Assembly: GCF_000344685.1 (NCBI RefSeq)
Contig: NW_006920421.1
Location: 315,148 to 347,679, forward strand
Source of the DNA: Gloeophyllum trabeum ATCC 11539
Lineage: Eukaryota; Basidiomycota; Agaricomycetes; Gloeophyllales; Gloeophyllaceae
Reading direction: 5' to 3'
DNA length: 32,532 bases
Shown here piece by piece: positions 11,131 to 22,000 of the stretch; position 1 is the first letter of the stretch, and each line of letters starts with the position of its first letter. The notes below the pieces were generated by a model. It saw only the letters and a program-made list of their open reading frames with translations. It was not told the DNA's origin and searched no databases. A program made the translations under genes and the position numbers.

Positions 11131-11783
11131 CGGGAAAGGTGGTTTTGGAAGCAGCAGGTACGGAGAGAGGATCTATGTATATTAATACTGACGTGCTCTG
11201 TCCCACTAGTTATGGCATCCCGACGCCCCGTTGTATCTGGTGATTGGATCGGAGATATAACTTCGGCGCTGGTTCCATTCGTCAATGAATGGTCTATCAA
11301 CGGCGTGGGTATACGAGCGACGAGGATGATCTTTGTCAATGTCCTGCGGCCGAGGCGAGATCAGCTCGAATACGTCCAAGGCACAATCAGACGCAACTGC
11401 AAGGAAAAGATCAAACGATGACGCTGCCCTGATTCGATAATTCGTCTGACCACTAACCTCCAAGGTTGCTCAAGCTCACTAAAGCAGGGAGTTACCGGTC
11501 CCGGTCTGATCGAGTTGGAATAACCAACCTTTGAACGCCTCGCAAACTCTCCTGGATGCTGTCGTGTATCAAACTAGTCAAACAGAGCCACATTGTAAGA
11601 TTCCCCGCGCTGTCTATTCTGAGCACAGATTGGATCTCTCGGCTATACACCTCGCAGTCTGAGGCCGCCCGAGGCGCTTCCAGGTATCGCTATCCTGGAC
11701 GGCGTACTGCACTGGCATCACGTCCTCTGATTGGCCGCTCTCGTCACGGAAGCGTTCCATCCATATCCGGAAATCTCCTTCGC

Positions 11784-11795
11784 GGTCACGTGACC
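11784..11795. promoter_or_regulatory. Palindromic E-box GGTCACGTGACC
   Basis: A perfect 12-bp palindrome with a CACGTG core, the binding sequence of basic helix-loop-helix factors such as Cbf1 and Pho4 in yeasts. It lies about 490 nt upstream of the synthase ATG and about 650 nt upstream of the P450-1 ATG. The 14-nt string CGCGGTCACGTGAC, which overlaps it, recurs at 27752-27765. Confidence 0.4.
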
Positions 11796-11831
11796 TAAGC
11801 CTTCAACCACGGCGGCCTATTGGTATTACCA

Positions 11832-11861
11832 GGTCCTCGTGTATCCACGAGCATGAGGACC
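11832..11861. repeat. Imperfect inverted repeat in the divergent promoter
   Basis: GGTCCTCGTG and CATGAGGACC are complementary at nine of ten positions around a 10-nt centre. A second inner pairing (CTCGTG / CACGAG) is also possible. It could be a cruciform or a dimeric factor-binding site; there is no direct evidence of function. Confidence 0.4.
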
Positions 11862-12185
11862 ACGTCGGTGTCCACAAATACCCGGGATTCTTCCCTGCAA
11901 TGGTTTCACTAACAGTCAAGTCGGTAAATTGGAAAAGACAGGGTTCCCTGTTCATGTCGAGCGGTCGTCCGCGGATCCAGCCTGCGCACGCATCAGCACG
12001 GTGCAGCACGCTCGGCGCGGTGCTTTCGTGGCAGTCCTCCGATGGTACTCCTATCTGTAATTGAACCCAGAAGAAAGACTCGGACCAGTTGAAATTAACA
12101 GTTAGGCACTACATACTGCGGACTCGTCGGGAAGGGTCCTCCGACGCTCCGATGCCACACCCGCCTCGCGGGTACGACTCAGAAA

Positions 12186-12192
12186 CATATAT
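12186..12192 (+). promoter_or_regulatory. TATA-like element of the sesquiterpene synthase
   Basis: An ATATATG-type element about 95 nt upstream of the synthase start. A second one, ATATAAAT at 12272-12279, is probably too close to the ATG to serve as the TATA box. Confidence 0.3.
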
Positions 12193-12283
12193 GAAGACCT
12201 CGGGCGGGATAAAGGGACCAGCAACCTCAGATAATTAGGAGTCATCTCTCCCCCCGTTCAGGACACGTACGATATAAATCAAC

Positions 12284-13529
12284 ATGACCGACACCATCCT
12301 CACTATCCCCGACACGCTGCGCAACTGGCCCTGGCCGCGGCACTGCAACCCGCACTACGCAGAGTGCAAAATTGAGTCGGCCAAGTGGTGCGAGGAGTTC
12401 CACGCGTTCAGCCCCAAGGCGCAGAAGGCGTTCAACCTCTGCGACTTCAGTGAGTCTTTCCTTCTTACATCCATTCCTACACCCGATGGCTCACAAGTAG
12501 TCTTTGCGTGTACAGACCTGCTCGCGTCGCTGGCGTTCTCGCTCCTGGACAAGGAGGGCTGCCGCGTCGGGTGCGACCTGATGAACCTCTTCTTCGTGAT
12601 CGACGAGCACACGGATGTCGCGGATATCGAGACAGCAAGGGCGCAGGCTGACACCGTCATGGACGCCCTCCGGAACCCACACAAACCTCGCCCGCAGGGC
12701 GAGTGGATCGGCGGCGAGGTAGCAAGACAGTACGTCGCCCCCCTCCCTCCCTTGCCTCTCCTCATCTAACCCACGCAAACCAGGTTCTGGGCCAACGCAA
12801 TAAAACACGCCACCCCGACCGCGCAGGCGCGCTTCGTGCGGACGTTCGACGCGTACATGGACTCGGTCGTGCAGCAGGCGGCTGACCGGTGCGACAATTT
12901 CGTGCGCGACATCGCGGGATACTTCGCCGTGCGCCGCGACACGATCGGCGCGAAGCCGAGCTTCGCGGTGAACGAGCTGTATCTGAACATCCCGGAGGAG
13001 GTGATGCGGCACCCGGTGATCGAGAAGCTGAGCGAGCTGTGCATCGATATGCTGATCGTCGGGAACGATCTGTGCTCGTGGAACGTCGAGTACGTTGGCA
13101 GGCTTGTGTTGATGACGGTATTGACGATGGGTCCAGGCAGGCACGCGGCGACGACGGGCACAACCTCGTGACGGTCGTGATGCGCCAGTTCCACATGGAC
13201 GCGCAGGAGGCGATGGACTACATCGGCGCGCTGCACGACGAGCTCGTCGACGAGTTCCTGCAGACGTGGCACGCCATCCCCACCTTCGGCGGCCCGCTCG
13301 ACCGCGAGGTGCGCATCTACTGCGACGGGCTGGGCAACTGGGTGCGCGGGAACGACGCGTGGAGCTTCGAGGTCGGTTCTGTTTATTTTATTTTATCACG
13401 GTTGATGCGCTTTGCTGACGGTGTTGTGCGTGGCAGAGCCAGCGGTATTTCGGGCTGCAGGGCCCCGAGATCGAGCGCACGCGCAAGTTCCGCCTGCTGG
13501 ACAAGGTGCCGATGGCCCCGACGCTATAG
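12284..13529 (+). CDS. Sesquiterpene synthase (class I terpene cyclase)
   Basis: Five exons, 12284-12449, 12516-12729, 12784-13089, 13137-13371 and 13437-13529, encode 337 residues, the usual size for a basidiomycete sesquiterpene synthase. It ionises farnesyl diphosphate with Mg2+ and cyclises it in the cytosol. Seen directly: the aspartate-rich motif DEHTD (85-89) after [15 protein letters not shown]; the NSE/DTE triad NDLCSWNVE (221-229) continuing [11 protein letters not shown]; and near the C-terminus [13 protein letters not shown] followed across the last intron by SQRYFG with the diphosphate-sensing Arg310-Tyr311 pair. All metal-binding residues are intact, so the enzyme is predicted active. 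The product is not predictable; similarity in style to the protoilludene-synthase clade is an impression only. P450-1 diverges from it upstream, and P450-2 follows 2 kb downstream on the same strand. GC at third positions is very high. Confidence 0.95.
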
Positions 13530-14512
13530 ACGTGTCGTATGATACTACCGCCTTAGCAGTATCTACTATGTATATGCCCGCTATGAGTGCAGCATAAAAT
13601 GGGATAATGGGATTGGAGCGGGCCTTGGAATATATTATATCTTGCCATTTTCTCACTGTAAATGCGAGTGGTGCTATAGCACCGGGAGTTTCTGTAGTTG
13701 GGTAACGGCGCGACCTATCATTGCGGGCAGAATATCTCGCGGTTGGGCGAACTCTTTCCTGTCCTTTGAACGAGCAGAGGGAAGTCTGGGAGACATTTAC
13801 CATGGTAACCAAAATCTACGAGACATGCAGCTCTCATGAATTGGGGGGAGAATATTCTCTACAATGTTTGATAGTCCTATTGTCCTGCGGGGGATATCCT
13901 AGAAAAATGTTCTCCCCTCGTTACATGTTCTCGCATGTCCGCCACGGGGAGGGCGTGCGGACAGAGTCCGCGCCATCCATAAGGAAGTGAGGAGAGGTAA
14001 CTCGTGTTCCCTGCCTTCCCACGTAATGACATGTGTAAATGTAGCTTGAAATATATCCATTGTGCAGGAAGGTGTAATGATATTTAGAAGCGCGTTCAGG
14101 ATTTCTGATATTTCTGCCGTGCGAGTGGCACGACACCGCTAACCTGCGTTCAGGCGATCACTGACACTGGGACTGAAACGAGGCCGAGAGGCGGTCTTTT
14201 ATCGCTGCTCATCAGAAGGTTAGACAAGTTCGTCTCACTATATAATGGTGATGTGTTGGTTCTTCCAAGGCAAGCCTGAGCCTCCGGAGCCGGAGGTATG
14301 GTCTTCTCCGTCTCGGATGCTGCAGTCTGCAGAGCATGTACAGTATTAAGCAAGTAGCCATCTCGCCTGTGTGCAAGACGCATCGTTCTGACGTATAGCG
14401 ATAAGCGTGTGTGAAACCGACCCCGACATCAGGAAAAGCGCGAAGCTCTAATCGCCTATATATGGCGCCTGATGAGTCTGACCAAGCCTGGCAAGCTAGC
14501 TCGGCTGAATTG

Positions 14513-14587
14513 ACTACAAACATTTGTAGTGGGCATCACCCTGACATTTCTAGTGATGATAAGTATGAATTTGTAGTTGGACTACAA
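14513..14587. repeat. Two clustered palindromes built from ACTACAA / TTGTAGT
   Basis: 14513-14530 reads ACTACAAACATTTGTAGT, an 8-bp perfect inverted repeat with a 2-nt centre. 14571-14587 reads TTGTAGTTGGACTACAA, a 7-bp perfect inverted repeat with a 3-nt centre. Together they make four copies of one 7-mer in opposed orientations within 75 bp. This may be a remnant of a small inverted-repeat element or a regulatory palindrome. Confidence 0.6.
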
Positions 14588-14649
14588 TCATCGTGTATTG
14601 AAGGATGCAGGAGCCAATCAGAGACCATAAATCGGTCGACGCGGCTTCC

Positions 14650-14680
14650 ACGTTTAGACGCATTTAGACGCATTAGGACA
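14650..14680. repeat. 10-bp tandem repeat, three copies
   Basis: A CGTTTAGACG / CATTTAGACG / CATTAGGACA series, the last copy degenerate. No function is inferred. Confidence 0.5.
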
Positions 14681-15600
14681 CATTTTCCTCAGAGACTCGA
14701 TTTCGGCTATTTCAGGCTCGTTAGGCGGTCTGTGGAGCCTGAAGTTAGACTCTCAGACGATTCCGGGTTTCACTGATGAAGTGGCTGTGCTACGTCGATT
14801 GACAATGCGTTGCCCGAGGTCCCTGGAATCCTCCCTCGGCCGTGTCCCCTCGTTTCAAGCTCTCGATACTGTGCTGGCGCCAAGATAGGCCTGCCCACTG
14901 CGCGTTAATGCCCGATAAGACGGAGGTCGCGAACCTGCGTTCGTTAATGTCGGATGTGCACGATCGGCATCTGTGGACCGTTGTGGACCCCGCCCGACTC
15001 GGACCCGACGCAGTGGCACGCCTGCAGGCAGATAGCAGATTTACGCCCGAAGGTTATCAATCCTGCCAGTACAGCCCCCTGAATCCTGACTTGTGAGTGG
15101 CTGAATCGAACGCCTAGTACTGTCGACTGCATATCCGCATGAAATCTGCGCTGCTAGTGTGCCCGGCCGCAGAGATGAGCGCAGTGCTTCGGCGCTCGGC
15201 TTGGTGTGTGGTTCGCGATAGGCGGTCCACGCCGACCGACCTGTCAGACGGCGAGAATGACGGCACTTTCCCACGGCGTTGACAGCGCTCGCGAATCCAA
15301 GTCCACAGACATGGGCGGCACTGTACTATGCCCGATCGGTGGTCTGCGCCTGCGCTGTTCTATCTAAGCTTGTGGTTGGATAGCGGGTACACAGCACGAT
15401 TGCCCGGCGGCGTCGCATCAACTGGCCCTCCGGAGCAGGAACAAGGTCAGATGGAGGACGGATTCCATTTTGAGATGTTCGACGAGTCTCGGTGGTATGC
15501 AGCGTTTTGATCTATGGAGCTGCGCGTTTCTCGTATACATACCCGCCTCCAGCCCAATTCGTTCATCTAGACATCCGCCCAGCACACTAACACCAACACC

Positions 15601-17565
15601 ATGCTCTCCCTCTCCCCCTCGCTCGCGCTCGTCCTCGCGCTCCTGTCCCTGGTGGTCTACAACGCCGTGCAGCGCGCGCTCTCGCCCGGCAGCAGCAGGC
15701 TGCCCCCCGGCCCGCGCCGGCTCCCGCTCATCGGGAACCTGCTCGACATGCCCACGGGCAAGCGGTGGGAGACCTTCGCTGCGTGGGGCGACAAGTACGG
15801 TACGCCCCTCCCCCCCCCCAAATCCATTCCGTCCCACTCCTAATTCATGCACACAGGCGACGTCACCTCCGTCTCCGCGCTCGGCACGACGCTCGTCGTG
15901 CTCAACTCCCTCCCCGCCGCGACCGAGCTCCTCGAGAAGCGCGCGCTCGTCCTCGCCGACCGCCCGGACTCGACGCTCAGCGGCGAGCTGATTGGGTGGA
16001 AGCACATCATGGCGTTCATGCACTACGGCGAGCCCTTCAAGCACTGCCGGAAGCTCATGCATAATTTCCTGGGCACGGGGCCGGGGCTCAGGAGTCTCCA
16101 CCGCATCCACGAGGAAGAGGTCTGCCGGTTCCTCAGGAAATTGCTGAAGAACCCGGGGGACATGGAGCACCTCGTGAACCAGTGCGTGGGATCCTCTCCC
16201 AGGGCGGGGCGGTGCTGATGTGTTTGTGTAGCTTCACGGGCGCGCTCATCCAGCGCGTGATGTACGGCGTGCCCGACGACGGGCGCACCGACTTTGTGCA
16301 GACCGCGGACCGGGCCGTGACGGACCTGTACACGCACGCGAGCGGCGAGTTCCTCGTCGACGTCCTGCCCTTCCGTACGTGGCGTCCTGTCATCGTTATC
16401 GTGCCGCGTCGGCTGACGGCGTGATGCGCAGTGCGACACCTCCCCGCGTGGGCCCCCGGCGCGCGCTTCCGGGCGCGCGCGCGGGAGTGGGCGGTCACGT
16501 TCGACGCGATGGTGGAGAGGCCGTATGCGTGGGTCAAGAGCCGGCTGGTGCGTGCCCCGCCCCTCCGCTTCCTCGCTTGCCGTTTGTGACTGATGGACTA
16601 TGGTGTATTAGGCCGCAGCGAAGGACGTCGAGCCCTCCTTCGTCGCGGACCTCCTGCGCGAGGGCGCGGAGGACGAGTTCACGATAAAGTGGAGCGCGGC
16701 GAGCATGAGCGCCGCGGGGCCCGACACCGTGGGTCCCTCCTTCCCTTCCCCTCCGCTCCTTTTCTCCACCGAACACAAATACTAAACCCCCCCCCCCGCT
16801 CACACAGACCGCCTGGACGCTCTACGCGTTCTTCAAATCCATGACGCTCTTCCCGCACGTCCAGGCAAAGGCCCAGGCGGAGGTGGACGGCGTCACGCTT
16901 GGCGCGCGCCTGCCCACCCTGGGCGACCGGGCGAGGATGCCGTACGTGGAGGCGCTGGTGCTCGAGGTGCTGCGGTGGTTCCCGGTCGCGCCGCTCGGGT
17001 TCCCGCACCGGCTGGCGGAGGATGAAGTCTACGGGGCGTGGGCGCTGCCCCGCGGGACGCTCGTGCAGGCGAACGTGTGGTGAGCCGCGATGATCCCCCT
17101 TCCCCCGCCCCCCACCGCGGTCGGCTGACGGGTGGACAGGAAGATCCTGCGCGACCCGGCGGTGTACCCCGCCCCGGACGCGTTCGACCCCGCGCGCTTC
17201 GTCGCCGCGCCGGGGACGGAGGCGCAGCCGAGCCCCGAGATCGGGTTCGGGTGGGGACGCAGGTCAGTTCCTCTCCCCTCTCCCCTTGGCCGCTCCCCTT
17301 GGCCGCTCCCTCTGTCCTCTGTTCTCGCTGACTTGCACGCGTGACGTTTGGTGATAGGAGCTGCCCCGGCCGCCTGATGGCGCGCGAGGTCCTCTTCCTG
17401 GCGGTCGCCACCGCGCTCGCGACGATGACCTTCCGCAAGCCCGTCGTGGGAGGGCAGGAGGTGGAGATCGACTTGGGGCGGAGCGCGGGCGTGGTGAGCC
17501 GCCCGACGCGGTTTGAGTGCGTGGTGGAGGCGCGCGCGGGGGCGGGGCTGCTTGTGGGGGAGTGA
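15601..17565 (+). CDS. Cytochrome P450 (P450-2), GC-rich
   Basis: Eight exons, 15601-15799, 15857-16181, 16232-16374, 16432-16547, 16612-16728, 16808-17079, 17140-17262 and 17358-17565, encode 500 residues. N-terminal anchor LALVLALLSLVVY, hinge LPPGPRRLPLIGNLLDMP, I-helix AAGPDTT (295-301), ExxR E353-R356 (LEVLR), FDPARF in place of PERF (406-411), and heme loop FGWGRRSCPGR with Cys434; an intron splits the second Arg codon of the heme loop. It is an ER-anchored monooxygenase needing a P450 reductase. It lies downstream of the synthase on the same strand and is a candidate for terpene oxidation. The gene is strikingly GC-rich, with many CGC/GCG/CTC codons, and its introns carry long C runs, unlike P450-4. 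All catalytic landmarks are intact. Confidence 0.93.
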
Positions 17566-17569
17566 ATAA

Positions 17570-17604
17570 GTGAGTGAGTGAGTGAGTGAGTGAGTGAGTG
17601 AGTG
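17570..17604. repeat. (TGAG)n microsatellite
   Basis: About eight and a half perfect copies of TGAG/GTGA starting 5 nt after the P450-2 stop codon, so probably within its 3' UTR. It is likely length-variable between strains. Confidence 0.9.
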
Positions 17605-18467
17605 GTTGGTGGGGTTGGGATTGGTTGTTTTTTCGGTTATGATTATGCTGCCGTCTGAGACGGTGTACTATGGCGCTGGGTATGGTAGAGTAATTCTGGA
17701 ATTAGTACTGCGATGTGTCTGGTAATTGTTTGGTTATTCAATTCGATCTCGATTACATCGTCCTGGATGTGTGCTGTGTACTCGGACTCGAGGCAATCGT
17801 GCGCTCGGAGTCTCGTTTCTCCCTAGTATGCGTCGCTCGTGGGTGTGCAACGTGTGCCTTGCTTGAATACACTTCGTGATTGCTCAATGGGGTGCTGTTT
17901 CGCTTGGAAGGCTGTCGGGATGTATTGACTACGGTGGGATGCGTGCCGGGAACTCTCACAAATACCTCGGGAGCTATTGTGGAAAATTTGTAGTCGGTTC
18001 GATGCCAGGTGCAGCATGTGAGTACAGCATATTATTAATTGTAAGATGAAATGATTTCATGGAAGGTTGTCAGGATTGTGATACTGTGAGAGTGTTTGTA
18101 GGACGTCAGTTAAGATGTTTACATGGATTGGAACCTGGGCTATAGCGCCTCCAATACATTTTCACTCAATATGATATCCCATCATGATTGAATAGTACAG
18201 AGTCAGTACAGGCGGGTTGAATGACAGGCATGATCAGCAGAATCAATATCACCACGAGATGAGAAGCCGGGGAAATCTGCGATCCGACAGGCACGCAGTG
18301 GTGAAGTGATGGGGGCAGCGCCACCCCGCCCGAACCCGTCGTCCGATTGCGATCCACGCTGGCGATGTGTCGTGCACAGATAGCGTTGCATTTCCGGATG
18401 TGGATATGTGATGTCGGTGCTAATAGATCGGGTCCGTCCAGTGTGGCTTCTCGCAGCCTATCAGGAT
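17605..18467. other. Intergenic DNA, no gene recognised
   Basis: AT-richer spacer between P450-2 and the MITE. No supported exon or structured repeat was seen. Confidence 0.45.
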
Positions 18468-18475
18468 GCTCAATT

Positions 18476-18834
18476 AGGACCCCTGATTATCAGTATCGAG
18501 GCTTTGTGGAAACGCGGACAAAAGTTGGCCATCTGAGACCCCTCAGGCCTGATTTTTCGCGGACAAAGCGACCGATTTTGGGAGCCCAGCGGCCAACCCT
18601 TATTTTTCCCGCGGACATCACCTGCCCATTTTGGGCAGAATTTCTCGGCATACGCCGAGCGCGGGAAGATTTGAGCGTTACCCACGCCACAATTCCCAAA
18701 TATGGAAGGCAAATCGAGCTGGCACCTGATTTTTCGCGGACAAAAGGGCGTAAAATCGGGAAATTTGGCGCGGACAAAGACGCTGAATTTTGGGCATCTA
18801 AAATAAAGCCTCGATACTGATTATCAGGGGTCCT
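18476..18834. mobile_element. hAT-like MITE, 359 bp
   Basis: The element begins AGGACCCCTGATTATCAGTA and ends with the inverted complement. The terminal inverted repeats are about 28 bp with a single mismatch (ATT versus ATA) and run through TCGAGGCTT. It is flanked by a perfect 8-bp direct repeat GCTCAATT (18468-18475 and 18835-18842). The 8-bp duplication is characteristic of the hAT superfamily. Inside, the 20-bp string CCTGATTTTTCGCGGACAAA occurs twice, at 18548-18567 and 18725-18744. There is no transposase, so it would be mobilised in trans. The intact duplication suggests a fairly recent insertion upstream of P450-3. Confidence 0.85.
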
Positions 18835-19052
18835 GCTCAATTCCTCTGCGGTCGCACACTCGACGCGCAGCTTCCGGACCGCCGATGCTCCTTCCAAGCA
18901 GACGCTCGGTCGCCAGCCAATCCCGGGCCAGGTGGTATTCGTTCTGATTCGTATTCGAGTTGCTACCGTAACAATGCCCAGTCCGGATTTATCACTGCTC
19001 TGTTATTTAGGTCGACTGGCGAGTGCCCAACAGCAGTATCGCAACTGACACG

Positions 19053-22000
19053 ATGGAGACGTTCGTCCTGCCCCCGCTTCCCCCGCGTCTGAACCCCTTC
19101 ACGCACACGCTCTCCTCGAATGAATTATCGCTCTTTGCAGTCGCCGCCTCGCTCGGCGTGCTCACCCTCGTCTACGCCCTCCGCAAGTTCTTCACTCGCT
19201 CGAACCTCAAGCCGGTCCCCGGCCCGCCGGGTGTGCCCATCCTCGGCAACCTCTTCGACTGGCCGTCCGAGTACCAGGCGGAGACGGTGCAGGAATGGAA
19301 GAAGGTGTACGGTGTGTGCTCTGGCTGTGTACTACGATGATAGAATAATACTCATCTGAGTGCAGGCCCGATGGTCAAGCTGGGCATCCTCGGCAAGCGC
19401 ATGATCTTCCTCACCTCACCTACCGTCATCTCAGAGCTCTTCGCCAAGCGCTCAGCGGACTACTCGGACAGGCCACGCCTTATCTTCTCGCAGGACTAGT
19501 AAGTCTTTCTTCATCTGATATCGTTTTTCTCCGTGCTCTATGCGAGAGTTCTCCCCATCTATTGGTGAGAGTCTGCAGATGCCGCTGCCGAGCCTGGTGT
19601 TTTCGTGATCGCCTCCCCGAGCCGTTGCTCTTGGAGTGCATGGAAGAGCTCGGGTATCATTGTCTCCACCTGCCTCAGTGTTCACAGCGCGCGCTGGCAG
19701 CAACAGGATGCCGAACATCCACCATATTTCATCCGCAGCGTCCCTCAGCCACCGGGTATGTCTCCCTTCACGCTCCGGGAGAAGCTGTACCGTCTCTGAC
19801 GTACCTTCCCAAAGTGCTGTGGTGTCCAACAGAGCACGCTGCAGCTCACATGCGTGCGCCCACCTCCAGAAGATCCGATCACGGCACTACACCCCAGCCA
19901 ACGTCCAGTTGAAGAAGCCCGCTGGAATGGCTCAGCTGAGAGCCGCAGCTGTTGGCTTGCTGAATCTTTCCAGGATCTATAGCGAGGCAGAGTTAACAAG
20001 TGCGGTGGCCCCTGCGAGGCGACGCTGGCATGCTTAGGCGACGGCGTCGCCCGAAGTGAAGCACATCCTGGCGTGCATCTCCTCCTCCCGCCTTCCCTGC
20101 ATACTTAGTAGTGAAGCTCGGTAATCGTCGGCTCTCGAGCGCTCCTATTCACCCGCCGCCCTCCTGTCGCACGTCTTGCCCGAGGTGGGGCTTGTATCGA
20201 GCCCAATTCGCCTTCCAGTGCTGGCACGCCTGTCCTGGTGTTCCGGTGTTTACCTGCCCCCGGATGTCTCGCTTCCTCTGAGATGCCACATCGGCTCCCA
20301 AATGGCGAGTCCGCGCTCGGACTGACTGTTCCGCTCCCCTCTGCGGCCGTGTGGATAGGGCCCCGGATATCCACTCGTCTTTCCACGCATACCTCCGTCA
20401 GCCACCGTCACACCATCTCGCCCAGCGTAGCTCGGCATTCCATTCCCAAGCCTCCTAGTGTCCTAAAGGGCGCGCTGCCGCTCGGTCGGACGGCGTGCTC
20501 CCGCTGTCACGGCGGGCGCGAATAATCCGGTCCCGCTCATGCTCGCTCCTCCTATCTCTCTCCGCCACCGTCCAAGTCCCACGTGGTATACTCAACGAAG
20601 GGGTGGTCTCCACTAGATCCTGACAGATCCGCGGGGCCCGATAGTTTGAAAGGCGGCTCGTACTGCTGCTGGGATATCCCCGCGGGTGATACTCGCACGT
20701 GGTTTTGTGGTCTCTCGACGTGGGGTGCTTCCGCGGTGAATTCCTGTCGAGTGGGAATCCGACAGACTGGTGGTTGTAGAGCCGTGGCTTTAGCCGATAC
20801 GAGGACGGTGGATGATCGGATGAGCGACATTGGGGATGCTGCTGGCGGACCACCGGTCGCTCGAGACTGCGGGCTGTGGTGCCACGCTCCCCTCTGCTGC
20901 TCGCACGCAAGAGGTCTTTCGGGATGAGGGCGCGTACAAACATATCCCGTGCTTGCTTTCCTTTCCTCCTATTGTCTCCCTGCCTCTCTATAATGTATAC
21001 TAACACTACATGTCTCAGTGTCGGCCTCGACATCATGCACCCAATGACGCAGTTCGGCGCGGACTTTAAGCAGCAGCGCAAGTTCATGAAGGAGGTCCTG
21101 CACGCGGACGTCATCCGGAAGCACGAGGACCTGCTTAACGAGGAGGGTCGGCGGCTCCTGCAGGGGATGTGGGATACGCCGAAGAACTTTGACCGCCACC
21201 TCCGTCGGTGCGTATTCTGCATGCATTGACTGCACCAACATTAGGATGGAGAGCTGCTGATGAGAGAATAGGTTCTCCTCATCACTGAGTCTGAGGCTGG
21301 TTTACGGCTTCGAGGCGATGGACAACGACGACCCGCACGTACTCCTCGCGGAGGAGATGATGCAGACGGCGGAGTACGCCGTCATCGCGGGCTGGGCGGT
21401 CGATTTCATTCCGTGGTGTAAGTGGCACTACAAGGCTATCATGTACTATGGAGTACTTGACATGTAATCTGTGCAGTGAGGTACCTCCCCGCTTGGCTTC
21501 CCGGCGTCGGCTGGAAGAAGCGCGGCGCGTACATCCGAAGCAAGGTGGATGCCATGATCTCGGGGAACTACGACGAGGTCATGCAGAAAGTGGTGAGCCT
21601 GCCTTGTTCCACTCTTCCTTATTCATACGCTCACTAAGGCGATGGTGTCCAGAAATCGGGCGTGCCGTTGCGCGACTCGTTCGTGACGATCAACATGCGC
21701 CTCGCGAAGGAGGGCAAGAGCACGTACGACGAGCAGATGATCAAGACGACCGCGACGGCGATCTACGGCGGTGCCTCTGATACAGTGCGTTGCACGTTCC
21801 TTGCTGGCACAAAGATTCACTGATCTCTCCCTACAGACTGCCTCGGCAGGCTGGTCCCTCATCCTCGCGATGCTCATCAACCAAGACGCGCAGCGCAAGG
21901 CGCAGGAGGAGATCGACCGTGTGACTGGCCGGCAGCGCCTTCCGCGCATGGCGGACAAGGCGAGCCTGCCGTACCTCCAGGCGGTCGTGTGGGAGGTGTT

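Larger units (their letters stand above)
11131..12283. promoter_or_regulatory. Divergent promoter region between P450-1 and the sesquiterpene synthase
   Basis: A 1.15-kb gene-free segment separates the two start codons. It contains a perfect GGTCACGTGACC palindrome (11784-11795), an imperfect inverted repeat (11832-11861) and TATA-like sequences near 12186 and 12273. No supported coding exon is present. Both genes must be controlled from here, so it is the most likely site for a cluster regulator to bind; that is inference. Confidence 0.55.
13530..15600. other. Intergenic region between synthase and P450-2
   Basis: About 2.1 kb without a supported gene. It contains a pair of palindromic ACTACAA/TTGTAGT repeats (14513-14587) and a three-copy 10-bp tandem repeat (14650-14680). 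The last few hundred bases should hold the P450-2 promoter, but no clear TATA box was seen. Confidence 0.45.

Noticed and set aside
12491..13144. 217-codon minus-strand frame opposite the sesquiterpene synthase
   Set aside because: It is antisense to an unmistakable synthase and has no motif of its own.
15418..16170. Long open frame (250 codons) on the minus strand opposite P450-2
   Set aside because: It is a by-product of the high-GC codon bias of P450-2. The plus strand has the motifs and splice sites; the minus-strand product is low-complexity Arg/Glu/Gly text.
20455..21222. 255-codon minus-strand frame across the P450-3 insertion and exon 3
   Set aside because: It overlaps a genuine P450 exon antisense, and the rest has no domain and a basic/serine-rich random composition.
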